Position numbers and translations under genes: made by a program
Part shown: one piece after another, positions 51,149 to 61,106 of the stretch
How the letters are laid out: each line of letters opens with the position of its first letter
Position numbering within the stretch: the first letter of the stretch is position 1
Notes under the pieces: generated by a model
Database searches by the model: none
Told to the model about the DNA's origin: nothing
Seen by the model: only the letters and a program-made list of their open reading frames with translations
DNA from: Parietichytrium sp. I65-24A
Lineage: Eukaryota; Sar; Bigyra; Thraustochytrida; Thraustochytriidae
Direction: 5' to 3'
Length of the DNA stretch: 64,000 nt
Assembly: GCA_012862575.1 (NCBI GenBank)
Contig: BLSF01000028.1
Location: 310,001 to 374,000, forward strand

Positions 51149-52819
51149 TCAAGTAGCTTTTGGAAGGCTCCAGGTCTTTGGCGGAGAAAGAACGTCCTGA
51201 ATGATCTCGCGATGGCAACTCCAGACCAGGCGGATGGCCTCTGGCGTTCCGATACCGGCTCCGGATGGATCTCCAGCAGGCCCAAACCAGTGATTTGTGG
51301 GCGCGCCAGTGGTCCGGGCGCGAATTCCTGCATAAGTGGTGCCGTTTACAGTGTTGGAGAGGACATGATGAATGAAGTCCATGTCAGAAGATACAACTGC
51401 AGCGGTGAGATGGTGAGACATTCTCTCGCAAGCATCAAGAACCATGTCGATCTGCGAGTCGTCGTATTCTACAATAATTTGGAATGGCCCGAAGAGCTCG
51501 GTAGTTGCAAGCTCAAAGTTTTCTTTCGACTTCATCATCTCGTTGAAAGGCACGTAGACTGCGGTCGGCTGGAAGGAGCCGTATTGCTTTGGAATCTTGT
51601 GGGTTGAAGGGTCAAGAGGCTTTCCTCCAGTGATAACCTTTGAGCCCGGGATCTGCTTGAGAATAGCGTTGAGGTGCTTTTCGATACGCTCGTTTGTCCA
51701 GCTAAGAACTGGTCCGACGGTAAGGTCGTCCAGGCTGCGCCTTTCAGCAAGATTCTTGAGCTTGTCCATGAGACCGGCCTGAACAGCGTTTTTGTGAGCG
51801 AACAGGACGGACTGTGCACTGCACTTTTGTCCGGTGCAGGCGTACGCGTCCTGATCGCAAACCCATGCCACATAGTCGAGGTTCTTTGCGCCGACGTCCG
51901 GGCCGATGATCTTCCAGTCGAAACCGGCGTCCTCAATCTTGACTTTTCCGGTCGTCTCCTTCAAGAGCTTCTCGGCGACGGTACTAGATCCAGTAAACTG
52001 GGTGACGCGAACGGGGGTGTTGAGTACCACGTGCTGAGTTGGCTCCCCAAAGCCGTGCATCATGTCTACTTCGGTCTTTGGCATGCCGCATGCGTGCATG
52101 AGGCGAACGTACTGTTCGAGAACCATCGACACCTGCGGAGCGGACTTGATCATAGGCTTGTTGCCCATGTAGAGCGCGCCCATGAGCTGAAGTACAGGGA
52201 TTTCGAACGGAAAGTTGAACGGGGCGATGATCGCCACAGGACCATAAGGCCAGCGGTAACCACGGCTCTCCTGGCCAGCATGGTCCCCAGACACTGTGAA
52301 GCCGCGAGCCATGAACCGCACGCTATCGCCCGCAAAGGTCTCCAGAAACGTTCTGGAGACGCGGACCTCGGCGTACGCTTGTTCGTATGACTTTGGCATG
52401 ACGCGCTGAATACACTTGATGAAAAAGTCCACCACATCCGGCTCGTGCAGCGCCCTGGCGGTCTTGAAGCTCACCTCGGCGAACATGTTGTACCTCTCCG
52501 GATTCTTGTATGGGTTGTGCATCCCGCTCTTTGGGCAGGCCTTGAGCGAATCGACGAACTCTTGTGCCTCGCTCACGGACGTGTCCGGCATCTTCATGAA
52601 CACTTCCCCGTTCATCGGATCAATGATATCCGCATACTTGGCCGTGCCTTTCCACTGCCCGCCCACCAAGTTCTCCATCGTGTGCGGCTCCGAGCCGCTC
52701 ACTTTGCTCGGGTCAATCGTCGCCCACGACAGCCCTGTCTGCGTGGACAGCGACCGCACTCCCATCGCCACACTTTCCCTCGCGCTCTTCGCGCCCAGTC
52801 TGCTCCATCTCCCCAGCAT
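51149..52819 (-). CDS. Delta-1-pyrroline-5-carboxylate dehydrogenase, ALDH12 type
   Basis: 556 residues, the length of plant ALDH12A1. The start MLGRWSRLGAKSARESVAMG is a mitochondrial-type presequence. Aldehyde dehydrogenase motifs are in order: PYGPVAIIAPFNFPFEIPVL, VTQFTGSSTVAEKLL, DAYACTGQKCSAQSVLFAH with the catalytic Cys, and TTELFGPFQIIVEY. The enzyme oxidises glutamate semialdehyde / P5C to glutamate with NAD+, the second step of proline breakdown in the mitochondrial matrix. The sequence follows the ALDH12 group of plants and algae rather than animal ALDH4. No proline dehydrogenase gene is in the window. Confidence 0.92.
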   Translation of the reverse strand: MLGRWSRLGAKSARESVAMGVRSLSTQTGLSWATIDPSKVSGSEPHTMENLVGGQWKGTAKYADIIDPMNGEVFMKMPDTSVSEAQEFVDSLKACPKSGMHNPYKNPERYNMFAEVSFKTARALHEPDVVDFFIKCIQRVMPKSYEQAYAEVRVSRTFLETFAGDSVRFMARGFTVSGDHAGQESRGYRWPYGPVAIIAPFNFPFEIPVLQLMGALYMGNKPMIKSAPQVSMVLEQYVRLMHACGMPKTEVDMMHGFGEPTQHVVLNTPVRVTQFTGSSTVAEKLLKETTGKVKIEDAGFDWKIIGPDVGAKNLDYVAWVCDQDAYACTGQKCSAQSVLFAHKNAVQAGLMDKLKNLAERRSLDDLTVGPVLSWTNERIEKHLNAILKQIPGSKVITGGKPLDPSTHKIPKQYGSFQPTAVYVPFNEMMKSKENFELATTELFGPFQIIVEYDDSQIDMVLDACERMSHHLTAAVVSSDMDFIHHVLSNTVNGTTYAGIRARTTGAPTNHWFGPAGDPSGAGIGTPEAIRLVWSCHREIIQDVLSPPKTWSLPKAT

Positions 52820-52840
52820 CTTTGCTCACCAACCTACTGT

Positions 52841-52897
52841 CTTTCTCCTTCTTCTTCTCTCTATCTCTCTGTCTCTCTGTCTCTCTCTGTCTCTCCT
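52841..52897. repeat. CTCTCTGT-rich pyrimidine microsatellite
   Basis: A run of CT and CTGT units just upstream of the P5C dehydrogenase start codon, on the promoter or 5' leader side. Confidence 0.85.
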
Positions 52898-53172
52898 AGC
52901 TGCGACGGACCCAAGAGATTCCGCGGACTGACTTGTGTCTCTCGTATCCCCGCACGGATATGCACAGATCACGATGGTTTCGCCAGAGTAACGATTCTGC
53001 GGCGAGCGCAGATTTGGAAGGAAGGAATCAATGAATCAATGAATCAACAGCTTTGAATCGTTGATGGGTTACTGCCCTGGGTAGTTAATACGTCACCCAT
53101 GGGGCACGAGTGCGAGTGCTGTACAGTATGTATGTGGAAGCTTATCGATCGTATTGTTTTTGGTTGGATTGT

Positions 53173-53220
53173 TTTTGTTTGTTTGTTTGTTTGGTGGGTG
53201 AGTGGGTGAGTGAGTGAGTG
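53173..53220. repeat. TTTG then GAGT tandem repeats
   Basis: About five GTTT units run into GTGG/GAGT tetramers; simple sequence in intergenic DNA. Confidence 0.85.
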
Positions 53221-53394
53221 CTGGGCGCTCAGAGGGCACAGTCATGGTGTGAGAGCCTTTGATTGTGAGGTTGCGTTAGTTCGGGATTTAGAATTGATGC
53301 AAAGCTTCCTGTTCTGAACTTCATTCTTGCATTGTTTTTCAATTTCTTTAACTAAAGGAAGCACGACAAAAAAGAGAACAACAGTCTCGCGCCT

Positions 53395-53460
53395 TTTCCT
53401 TGTTCTTGTTTTCGTTCTTGTTCTTGTTCTCGTTCTTGCTCTTGTTCTAGTTGTTGTCGT
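53395..53460. repeat. TTCTTG/TTCTCG hexamer repeat
   Basis: About ten imperfect hexamers; translated on the minus strand they give a spurious Thr-Arg run. Confidence 0.85.
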
Positions 53461-55570
53461 TGAATCCAAATGATTCCAAGCCAAAAATCAAAATGCAACA
53501 CAAACATCTCACCCCACTGCTCGTAACTTCCATCTACCGCTCTGCATAGCAGTTAAAAATATCTTTTCCCTTCGCTCACTCACGCGCAGATGGTGTTCTA
53601 CCCGGCCTGCTGAGAGCGGCTCCAACGATTCCGGTCCTAGCGCGCGCAAATAGATGCAGATGTGCAAGAGTTGCAAGAGCATGGTTTAGCGTGGCGAGCG
53701 GCTAGGAAAAAGCGGAGCAAGCATATCCAAAAGTATAGAGGGCGATAGGATTTAAGTAAACCAAAGAGCCTTCGATCTCAGGTTTCCTGGCAGGAGGAAG
53801 AAGGAAGGATGGCGTGGTAAGTTTAACCTGCTGGCAGTTTAGTAATGTAGCTAGTAGCTAGTTGCACTGAAAACATTTCTCATGTCAATCATTGTCAACA
53901 ATCAATCGATCAATTGATTGGACTGCGAAAGAAACGCGCAAGAAGTTGATTTACTGTTAATTTATTACTTCATTCACAGAATGTTGAAGTGTTGGACATT
54001 GTGAATTCGAAATTCAAGTAAGCTTCAATTAATTTGGCAAAGCAACGAATAAACAAGTTAAAAGTTATATAACTGTTCTGACTTGTGAATTCTGTTGCGA
54101 ATGTTGTAGATAAAGACGGAGATGGAGAAAGATGATGAAGGCTTGCTTCATGGATGAAAGAGGGGCAGGAAACCTCAGGCTCACCCCTCTCTGCGTTCAT
54201 CTTGTTTGTTTATCTTCAAAACTCGGGCTCCTCGGAATGTGATCGTGACGAGTGCGACGCCTCGCAGTGCTCACCGTCCTCACCGTTCTGTCCTCGCCGT
54301 TTCCTTTCGGAGGCCTGCATTCCTAGTCAACTCTCATGTCCAACAGTTTCCAGCCATGCTCGTAGCCGCATCATCGTTAGAATTTGGAATTTGGAATTTA
54401 CACTGTTAGAATGGAGAAGCGCAATTGAATGAGCGAGCTTTTACACCGTCAGAATTCAGGATTTTAACATAAAGTCAATAGCGCATTTCTTCGTCGCTCA
54501 ATTTTGTCGTTCCACTTGGCGTCGGCCATGGCCCATGACTTGTTGTCCTCGATCGGCTCAAGTCTGACTGTGACATGCGAAGAGCAATGCGATGATGACG
54601 GGAACCCGCAGCTCAGTGCGACCCTTCCTTCTTGAGCTCCCTGCTCGGCACTCATGCACCTCACTGTTCACCCGGTCCCCGCTCGGAGAGTTTTCTTGCT
54701 TCGCGGCTTGCACGTTACAAGCTCACGTATAAAGGTGCGTTTCTGAGGCAATAACCCACGAGCCGGCGCGTGACGATTCATGACGCTGCAGAAAGACGAA
54801 GAGTTAATGTGCGTTACACTACGCTCTGGCACGGTGGCGCCGTGGAACCGTGGCCGTCTTTTAAGCGCCCCGAATGGACCCAGGAATGAACGGAACGAAA
54901 CGAAGCTCAGCGACGGGATTGCAAGCCACACAGCTTCTCCGAGCACAAGATGTTCGCAGTTGAACTTGAAGCTACGAGGATGGATGATGGACATTTGATG
55001 GACGGTTGGACTTCGCTCAACAAGCATTAGGAGATATGATGCCTTTCATCTCAATTCAATCTGTTCCGTTTCGTTTGCGATCAGGTGCCCTATATCCATT
55101 GAATTGTCGACGGCAATTCATTGATGCAAGGATCGTCTCCTCCAAACTCTTTCATGTTTGTATAAAAGCTTGTCACAAACTTTACTCGCTCTGCCACGTG
55201 AATCTTCATAGGATTCCCTTTTGTTCACGTACATTTACGAGCTCATGAACTCTTCAATGCACTCTGTGAAGCGTTCCTTTCTTCGTCTCTTCACCGACTA
55301 CTCGACTCTACGCTACTCGACTTTGGGTTTGTGAGTAACGTTGATTCACACGTTCGATCAATTGGCAGAGCGAGTGTCCTCGCGTACTGACGGTGAGTAC
55401 CGCTCTGGATGTGCATGTATGTATGGCATAACCCAAAGCAGTAGCTTTTCATACGGGTCTCGCGCGCTTCCAATAAAGCAGCGGTTGCAGCGGGAAGGCG
55501 CGAAACGTGGGCGTCCGAAGCGAGACACTCCGGGGTAACCTTTTCGTGTTGAGGGAGAGACGCTGCAAGC

Positions 55571-56476
55571 ATGGGAAATGAGAACAGCAGACCGGACGAT
55601 GGAGACGGGCCTTCCATCTTTGACGCATGCTTCGGGCCGCGGAGCAAGGCGAGCCTCGAAGACCGGGAGCAGAAAAGGTCGTCGCCGGAGCACTTTATTG
55701 TTGCCAATGACACCAACAACACTCTTGAGGGGCAGGAGACTCATGAGAAGATGAAAAGTGGGAACGGGAGCGACAAAGGGAATGGAGATCAAAAGCTTCG
55801 TGTGAGGCCGGTGGCCCAAACCTCGAGCTCTTGGACAGCAGAAGGCGACGTTGATGAACGGAAGGAAAGCTTTCCAAGATTGAAGAGCAAACGCCTGACG
55901 TGGGCTTCCGGAATTAAGGGAAGATCGTCGCGTCGGGTCCTCGAATCAGAAGATCCTGTGGCTGAACTCGATCGTGAGGCTGACTTTTACAAATCGCAGC
56001 TGCGAAAGCTCAAAGCCAAGCCCAGTTCTCGCGCTCTGTACATTGTGTCAGAAGCGAAGCCCGACAACGATATCATCAAAGAAAAAGATTTTGAGATCGA
56101 GAATCTTAAGAGAGACCTCTGTCTCAGTCAGCTGCGTGTGGAGATGACGTTGAAAAGCCTTGGAAATACTGTCCAAACCCCAAAATCAAGCTCTAAAAAA
56201 GCAATTCCAGAAGCGGAGGAGGTCGCGCAGGAAAATGGCCAACAAGATTCTCCGCCAACTTCCATTCCTGGAACACCCACCAAAACCAAGAAAGATGAAG
56301 ACGCAAAGCGAGCCTCCATGAAGCTCATGTCTGCTTTAGACACACAGCTGCTTGATAACAGCCTTTCTGCAGATGAGTATGCGATGGTGTTGGTCAGTTT
56401 AGTCTCAAGCTTGGAAGACTTTAACAACGAGAACGAAGCCAAAACGGAGAGGTCGCTTTCCATTGACGATTCTTGA
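55571..56476 (+). CDS. Small charged protein with a putative N-myristoylation signal
   Basis: 301 residues beginning MGNENSRPDDGDG; Gly2 and Ser6 fit the N-myristoylation consensus. Most of the protein is charged and disordered. A helical, coiled-coil-like part at about 138-195 includes DREADFYKSQLRKLKAK and EKDFEIENLKRDLCLSQLRVE. The C-terminus (about 240-290) has a compact helical stretch, MSALDTQLLDNSLSADEYAMVL. I recognise no family. Attachment to a membrane through the lipid is an inference from the first six residues. It converges on the ankyrin gene. Confidence 0.65.
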   Translation: MGNENSRPDDGDGPSIFDACFGPRSKASLEDREQKRSSPEHFIVANDTNNTLEGQETHEKMKSGNGSDKGNGDQKLRVRPVAQTSSSWTAEGDVDERKESFPRLKSKRLTWASGIKGRSSRRVLESEDPVAELDREADFYKSQLRKLKAKPSSRALYIVSEAKPDNDIIKEKDFEIENLKRDLCLSQLRVEMTLKSLGNTVQTPKSSSKKAIPEAEEVAQENGQQDSPPTSIPGTPTKTKKDEDAKRASMKLMSALDTQLLDNSLSADEYAMVLVSLVSSLEDFNNENEAKTERSLSIDDS

Positions 56477-56937
56477 ATCGTTCACATCAGCATTTGCAAA
56501 GGACGGGAGACGCGCTCCGGTCTTCGTCCTCTCAGAGAGGAGCTGTGGGCTGTGGCGTATAAGTAGGGAAGCGCGTGTCAAGAGAGCACTTCTTGGCGGA
56601 CTCTTCATCTCTAGGAAAGAATGCACAGTAAGTCCCAGACTTGAGCACCAGGCCCAAGCGAAGAAGCGCTTTGTTTCCTTCAATCGATTAGCTAGCACAA
56701 AATAAACCTACGTTGGAATATTTTAAAAAAGCGCATCACTGCTGACCAAATACTTCTGTGCTCTTATTGGTTTTTGTGCAGCGGTTTTGCATTTGAAACG
56801 TTACAACAAAAAAAATAGTACAAAAGGAAAGAAAGAAAAATTCGAGACCGGGTGACGAGAGAAGGCAAAAGGGGATAGAGGGTTCAACGTCACAACATAT
56901 ACCTATTCTGTTTATTATAAATACTGTCTCGGCCTTA
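56477..56937. other. Convergent 3' intergenic space
   Basis: About 460 bp between the stops of the myristoylation-signal protein and the ankyrin protein. AT-rich, no gene seen. Confidence 0.4.
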
Positions 56938-58356
56938 CTAGCAAGAATTTAAGCGAAGGGTTTGCTCCAGGTTTTCTAAGCGAGCTGCCAAGATCTCATG
57001 ACCGCCTTTCCGTGCCAAAGCGGAGGGCATTTGCTCTCCCAGGTCTAGAGTCCGAGCATGCTCTCCAAGACGCCAAAGGGGCATATGAAGCGGAGGATAT
57101 CGCTTGCTCTTATCATTTAGAGCCGACTTCTTCTTACGAATTGCATCTTCCGCAGGCTTGAATAACCAGTCCACAAACGCAACATTGCCAACGAAAGCAG
57201 CCTTGTGCAACGGAGTGCGTCCCTCCTTCTGCGAACGGGTGAAGTCAAGACCAACGTGATCTTGGACCCAATTGCAGGCGCGGCTGATGAGCTCTGGATC
57301 ATCACTGCGACTCATAGCGACCCAGTGCGTCAAGTCGCAACCCCAGTTGTTGCTGATGTAGGGGTCGGCGCCATAGTGCACAAGAAGTTCCGCGAGGTTT
57401 ATATGGGTGCCAAAAATAGCATACATTAGCGGAGTCGTTCCGTCATAAGTGGTCATGTCGACCGGGGTCTGGCAGTCCTTTACGAGATACCGCACAATCT
57501 CCCGCCTCCCATTGCGAGCCGCCCAGTGTAGAGAACTGCGCCCGTCCTTTCGTCTTTCGAACTGCGACTCACATGTACACTCCACACCTTCCGTGATTTT
57601 CCCGTCTTCTTTTGAATGTAACGTCCGGTGCTTGCGGCAGCTGGCATGCCGAAACGAGATGCAATACTTAACGCATGCCAGATGTCCTGCCCCGGCGGCG
57701 TACTGCTCGGCTGTGGAGCCATGCCGGTCCTTAAGATCCCAACGCCACTGCCCGGTTGCATTCAAGGACTGCAGCTGCCGAAAGTCGCCTCTCTGAGCAG
57801 CGCTCACCCAAATTGGCCTGGCGCCTGCCTTCTTATTCCAGTCGCGCATTTTCGGATCCGCACCGCGAACGTCCATATCTTGCGTGAACTGCGATGCTCT
57901 CTGAAAAGCCTCCTCGAGGAGCTTCTCGCGCTCCGCATCGTTGTCCGAGCGCACCATTTCCCCGTGCACTTCCTTGAAATGCATCATGAAGCTCCTCCCG
58001 GCCTGAAACCTCTTTTGGCTCGACGGCGGGCACAAGTGGCAACGCACAACTTCCGGCATGTCAAACACGGGAGGTTGTCCCGGGTCCGAGTTCGTGTCGC
58101 TGTGGGGCAGTGGAAGCCCAAGTACATCTGCATCGTGGGCCGTTACGCCACTGGTTTCTGGCACTGCATTTTCACCTCCGGCTTGGCTAGCGCTGCTGCT
58201 GCTGCTGCTACTTGGGGTATGTGGGTCAGGAGCTCCGGCAACGCAATAATCAGGCCTGGCAGTTTTGTATGAAGACCATGTCGCAGACTCCTGCCTCTGC
58301 CGCTTTCGAGATTCGTCCATGTTGGTTGTTGACCACTGCTCACCCACCTTCATCAT
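56938..58356 (-). CDS. C2H2 zinc-finger plus ankyrin-repeat protein
   Basis: 472 residues from ATG 58356, or 460 from the better-placed ATG 58320 (MDESRKRQR, context CAACATGG). A Ser/Ala-rich N-terminus leads to a lone C2H2 finger near 120-150 (CHLCPPSSQKRFQ ... MHFKEVH). Ankyrin repeats follow: PIWVSAAQRGDFRQLQSL, HGSTAEQYAAGAGHLACVKY, GRSSLHWAARNGRREIVRYL, DGTTPLMYAIFGTHINLAELL and GRTPLHKAAFVGNVAFVDWL. Between repeats two and three sits a Cys/His-rich insertion (SFRHASCRKHRTLH...CTCESQF) that may bind zinc. The finger hints at nucleic-acid binding and the ankyrins at a protein partner; no pathway is evident. The 3' end is 460 bp from the convergent neighbour. Confidence 0.8.
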   Translation of the reverse strand: MMKVGEQWSTTNMDESRKRQRQESATWSSYKTARPDYCVAGAPDPHTPSSSSSSSASQAGGENAVPETSGVTAHDADVLGLPLPHSDTNSDPGQPPVFDMPEVVRCHLCPPSSQKRFQAGRSFMMHFKEVHGEMVRSDNDAEREKLLEEAFQRASQFTQDMDVRGADPKMRDWNKKAGARPIWVSAAQRGDFRQLQSLNATGQWRWDLKDRHGSTAEQYAAGAGHLACVKYCISFRHASCRKHRTLHSKEDGKITEGVECTCESQFERRKDGRSSLHWAARNGRREIVRYLVKDCQTPVDMTTYDGTTPLMYAIFGTHINLAELLVHYGADPYISNNWGCDLTHWVAMSRSDDPELISRACNWVQDHVGLDFTRSQKEGRTPLHKAAFVGNVAFVDWLFKPAEDAIRKKKSALNDKSKRYPPLHMPLWRLGEHARTLDLGEQMPSALARKGGHEILAARLENLEQTLRLNSC

Positions 58357-58864
58357 CCTTCACTTTTGTTTGTATGTTTGTTTGTATGTTTGTAGGTTGT
58401 TCCACCTCTGTTCCCCTCACTCTTTTTCCTTCCTGCTTTCTTATTGTTTCTGTCTCTCGTTTTCTACTCTTCCTCTCCTCTTGTATCTAATTTTTTGCTC
58501 CACCTTTTCTCTCCCAAAGCAAAATGAATTTATTAAAAAAAAAAAAGGAAAGACCAAATTCTTCGCCCTCCTTCTTTTTTCCTCCGCGTACACCCTCTGT
58601 CGCGCCTCCTTCCTCCTTCCTCTTTCCTCCCGGCTATCTGCTATCTGCTATCTGCGGGGCGAGGGTACGCGAGGACCCCTGCCCAGCGCCCAGCTCCCCA
58701 GGTAACAGACCGAACGAAACGCCTGAGGACAAACTGCACGCAAGTGTCCGCGCAGGCGGCTCCCTCCGCGCGTCTCTTGAATCTCAAGAGCCTGCGCCTG
58801 CGCCTGGTGTGGGGGCTCACACGTCCTCCCTCCTTCCTCTTTCCTTGCGTTTCTCTTTTGTTGT

Positions 58865-58899
58865 TTCTCTCTCTCTGTCTCTCTCTCTCTCTCTCTATG
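58865..58899. repeat. (CT)n microsatellite
   Basis: Near-perfect CT dinucleotide run interrupted by one G, within the pyrimidine-rich stretch. Confidence 0.9.
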
Positions 58900-59867
58900 T
58901 GTTCTCTGTCTCTTTCTTTTTCCTTGTCTCTTTGCTCAAGTTGTCTCTCTTGTCTCGGCTTTCGATGCGCGTAGGGTCTCTCTAGGTTGAGCTACGTCTC
59001 TCTACTCTCTATTCTTTTCCCTCCTTAGCTCCTGGTTAATGCTTTGCTACGTACTGGGGTACGAGTCGTAAAGGGAGCTGTAGTAGCTTTGTTACCTGCT
59101 TACCACTTGGGCGTAGCAGGTCTTAGGCATTGTGGCGTTCAGGGATGCTCAGGGTGCGAAGGTTCCAGTGTTTGGAGTAGATGCGTATTAAGAGCTGGTG
59201 CATTCGCCAACTTCGCAAGAGCCTTTAGGTAAAGATTACTGATTTCGCTAGTAGCGGCTTCGTGTTGCTGGATGCCGCTGGGAGCGGATTGCTACCAGAG
59301 CTACTAGATGAAAGTAGCCGTCTGTAGGGTACGAAGACTATGGGTACGCTAAGAGCGCTGGCGTGAAATGTTCTACCATAAAGTGTAGCGACATGCAGTT
59401 GTGTAGTGTGCTAGGAAGACTAACAGTACGTAACAAAACGCCAGGTGCAGAGAAGGACTACAGGCTGCATAACACATTTAGTAGGAATCGGTCCTTGTCC
59501 CTTCATCATATACCACACACTGTAATATGTCTATGTCTTGTGTCTTGTGTGGCATAAAAAAGTTAGGTAAATGGAGTGATTGTACAGAATTTTATAGATA
59601 TTCTTAGTCAACTTTCAAGTGGTTAAATTTTGAGAACTCTTTTGCGATCGATGGAGGCGATTGGGTGACGAAGACTTCGGAAAAGCGCACGGAAACGCTT
59701 TTAATTGAGTGGAAGGAAGGTCGACCCATTCGTAATGTTATAATTGAAATCGATTTTGATTTTAAAAGAAACAAGCGTTGCATCTGTTGCATCGGCGATC
59801 TGTCCATGTCTGTCCTCAATGCTTGGTATCCTTGGGACCAAAAGGGTGGGTGGCTGGCTGGCCCCAG

Positions 59868-59872
59868 AAAAA
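59868..59872 (-). terminator. Pol III terminator of tRNA-Thr
   Basis: On the minus strand five T residues begin four bases after the tRNA 3' end, the standard RNA polymerase III stop signal. Confidence 0.75.
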
Positions 59873-59876
59873 GGAA

Positions 59877-59948
59877 TGCACCTTCCCGGAATCGAACCGG
59901 GGACCTTGCGCTTACTAAACGCATGCTCTGCCCCTGAGCTAAAGGTGC
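59877..59948 (-). tRNA. tRNA-Thr (anticodon AGT)
   Basis: A 72-base cloverleaf folds on the minus strand. Acceptor GCACCTT pairs with AAGGTGC, discriminator base A; D arm GCTC/GAGC; anticodon arm TGCGT/GCGCA with loop TTAGTAA, giving anticodon AGT (A34, normally edited to inosine) for Thr; T arm CCCGG/CCGGG with loop TTCGATT. The A box (TAGCTCAGGGG) and B box (GGTTCGATTCC) are the internal pol III promoters. There is no intron and CCA is not encoded, as expected for a eukaryotic nuclear gene. Confidence 0.95.
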
Positions 59949-60119
59949 GGCTGGGAGAGAGTGGCATCTTGCTGACAAAAAACATTTGAGAGATTCGAGA
60001 ATAGTGGTAATGGTTACCAAAACTAGGCTGAAATCAAGACACCGCGCAGCGCAGGAAGGATATAGAGTAGAGAACAAGTTTATTCAGTTTCCAGCTTTGC
60101 CTTCTTGACACTTGCAGCA

Positions 60120-61052
60120 TTAGTTCGAGATTGACTGTGAGTTCAACTGTGACACGGCAAAACCAAGAATAGGAAGCACAACCGACATGGCTTCCCGGCA
60201 AGCCTTAGGTCGACCTGGGAAATTAATAACCAGGGTTTTATCGTTGCGAATCCCTGCGACTGCCCTTGAGAGCAAAGAGAGGGGCTCAAATTTGGCTGTT
60301 TCCCTTCTTATCGCCTCCGGGATACCTTGAACTTGGCGCTGCACCACTGCCAAAGTAGCCTCTGGAGTCACATCCCGTTTTCCCAGGCCCGTTCCTCCCG
60401 TTGTCAGAACGAGATTGCAGTCTTCGCTAAGGGCGATAAGCGCTTGGCGAATCTGCGCGTCTTCATCCGGCACCAGTTTCATGCAGACCTCGTCCAGCGC
60501 AAAATGCTGCGTTCGACGCGCAAACTCTTCCATGCACGTTTTCAGCTCTGGGCCGGACTCGTCGGAATAGACACCCTGGAAAGCCCGGTCGCTCACTGTG
60601 AGAATCCCCAAGCGGATTTTTGGCGCTGCTGTGGCCACGGGCTTCTTACATGTCCTCGCCACCTTTTCAACCATGGAAATCGCCGACTCCCCCACTGATC
60701 TGGAAGGCATCTCACAGCAGGCGTCGGACTTTATGACTTTCTTCTTGGGCTTGGCAGGATCCTCGTGCTTGGCGTGCATCTTCTTGGACGAGTTGAACTT
60801 TTCAAGCTGCTCGGCAGTGGCTTTGGTCTGGTAGCTCGCTTTCCAATCCGCGTAAGGCATGCCATACACGTGTTCGCACGCCTCGTCGTAGCTTAGATCC
60901 AGCCCATTCTCCGCTGCGCCAACAGCGAGCCATTTCGAGAGACAATTTCTGCAAAATCCAGCCGTGTTCATGACATCTATGTTCTGCACCTCCGTATTCA
61001 CCCGAAGGTGGTCCGCCATCTTGCGGAACGCAAACGCCTCCGCCGCCTCCAT
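60120..61052 (-). CDS. DUF1244-MogA/Cnx1G-like fusion protein (molybdopterin adenylyltransferase)
   Basis: The ATG at 61052 (MEAAEAFAFRKMADHL) gives 310 residues; the open frame above it starts only with TTG. Residues about 5-85 match DUF1244, a small domain otherwise common in alphaproteobacteria: NTEVQNIDVMNTAGFCRNCL and the closing YGMPYADWKASYQ. A Lys-rich linker follows. From about 150 to the end is a MogA/MoaB/gephyrin-G domain: LGILTVSDRAFQGVYSDESG, LVLTTGGTGLGKRDVTPEAT and VINFPGRPKACREAM. The G-domain adenylates molybdopterin to prepare molybdenum insertion; the GTGxxxRD-like motif is intact. No MoeA/E domain is attached, unlike Cnx1 or gephyrin. The DUF1244 cysteines (CRNC) might bind a metal; its function is not known. 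Confidence 0.85.
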   Translation of the reverse strand: MEAAEAFAFRKMADHLRVNTEVQNIDVMNTAGFCRNCLSKWLAVGAAENGLDLSYDEACEHVYGMPYADWKASYQTKATAEQLEKFNSSKKMHAKHEDPAKPKKKVIKSDACCEMPSRSVGESAISMVEKVARTCKKPVATAAPKIRLGILTVSDRAFQGVYSDESGPELKTCMEEFARRTQHFALDEVCMKLVPDEDAQIRQALIALSEDCNLVLTTGGTGLGKRDVTPEATLAVVQRQVQGIPEAIRRETAKFEPLSLLSRAVAGIRNDKTLVINFPGRPKACREAMSVVLPILGFAVSQLNSQSISN

Positions 61053-61106
61053 TTCCGATTCCTCCCGTACACAGCCTACTCCGCACCGAGGACACCAGAT
61101 TCTCAA

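Larger units (their letters stand above)
52820..55570. other. Large intergenic region (2.75 kb) with several microsatellites
   Basis: The longest gene-free stretch of the window. It contains CT-rich, TTTG/GAGT and TTCTTG simple repeats (listed separately) and TTTGGAA words near 54375-54395. Open frames are short and biased. I found no snRNA, tRNA or transposon signature by eye, but a diverged structural RNA gene could be missed. Confidence 0.4.
58357..59876. other. Intergenic region upstream of the ankyrin gene
   Basis: The first 600 bp are strongly pyrimidine-rich, with a TTTGTATG repeat (58366-58394) and a CT microsatellite (58865-58899). From about 58980 to 59560 the sequence changes to a GTAG-rich, repeat-free composition with no long open frame. 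I could not identify it; a decayed mobile element is possible. Confidence 0.4.

Noticed and set aside
59604-60077. 157-residue minus-strand open frame
   Set aside because: It reads through the tRNA-Thr gene and has no protein features.
61053-61106. CPRCGVGC zinc-ribbon-like extension of the DUF1244-MogA protein
   Set aside because: The extension starts with TTG, and DUF1244 proteins usually start where the ATG at 61052 lies.
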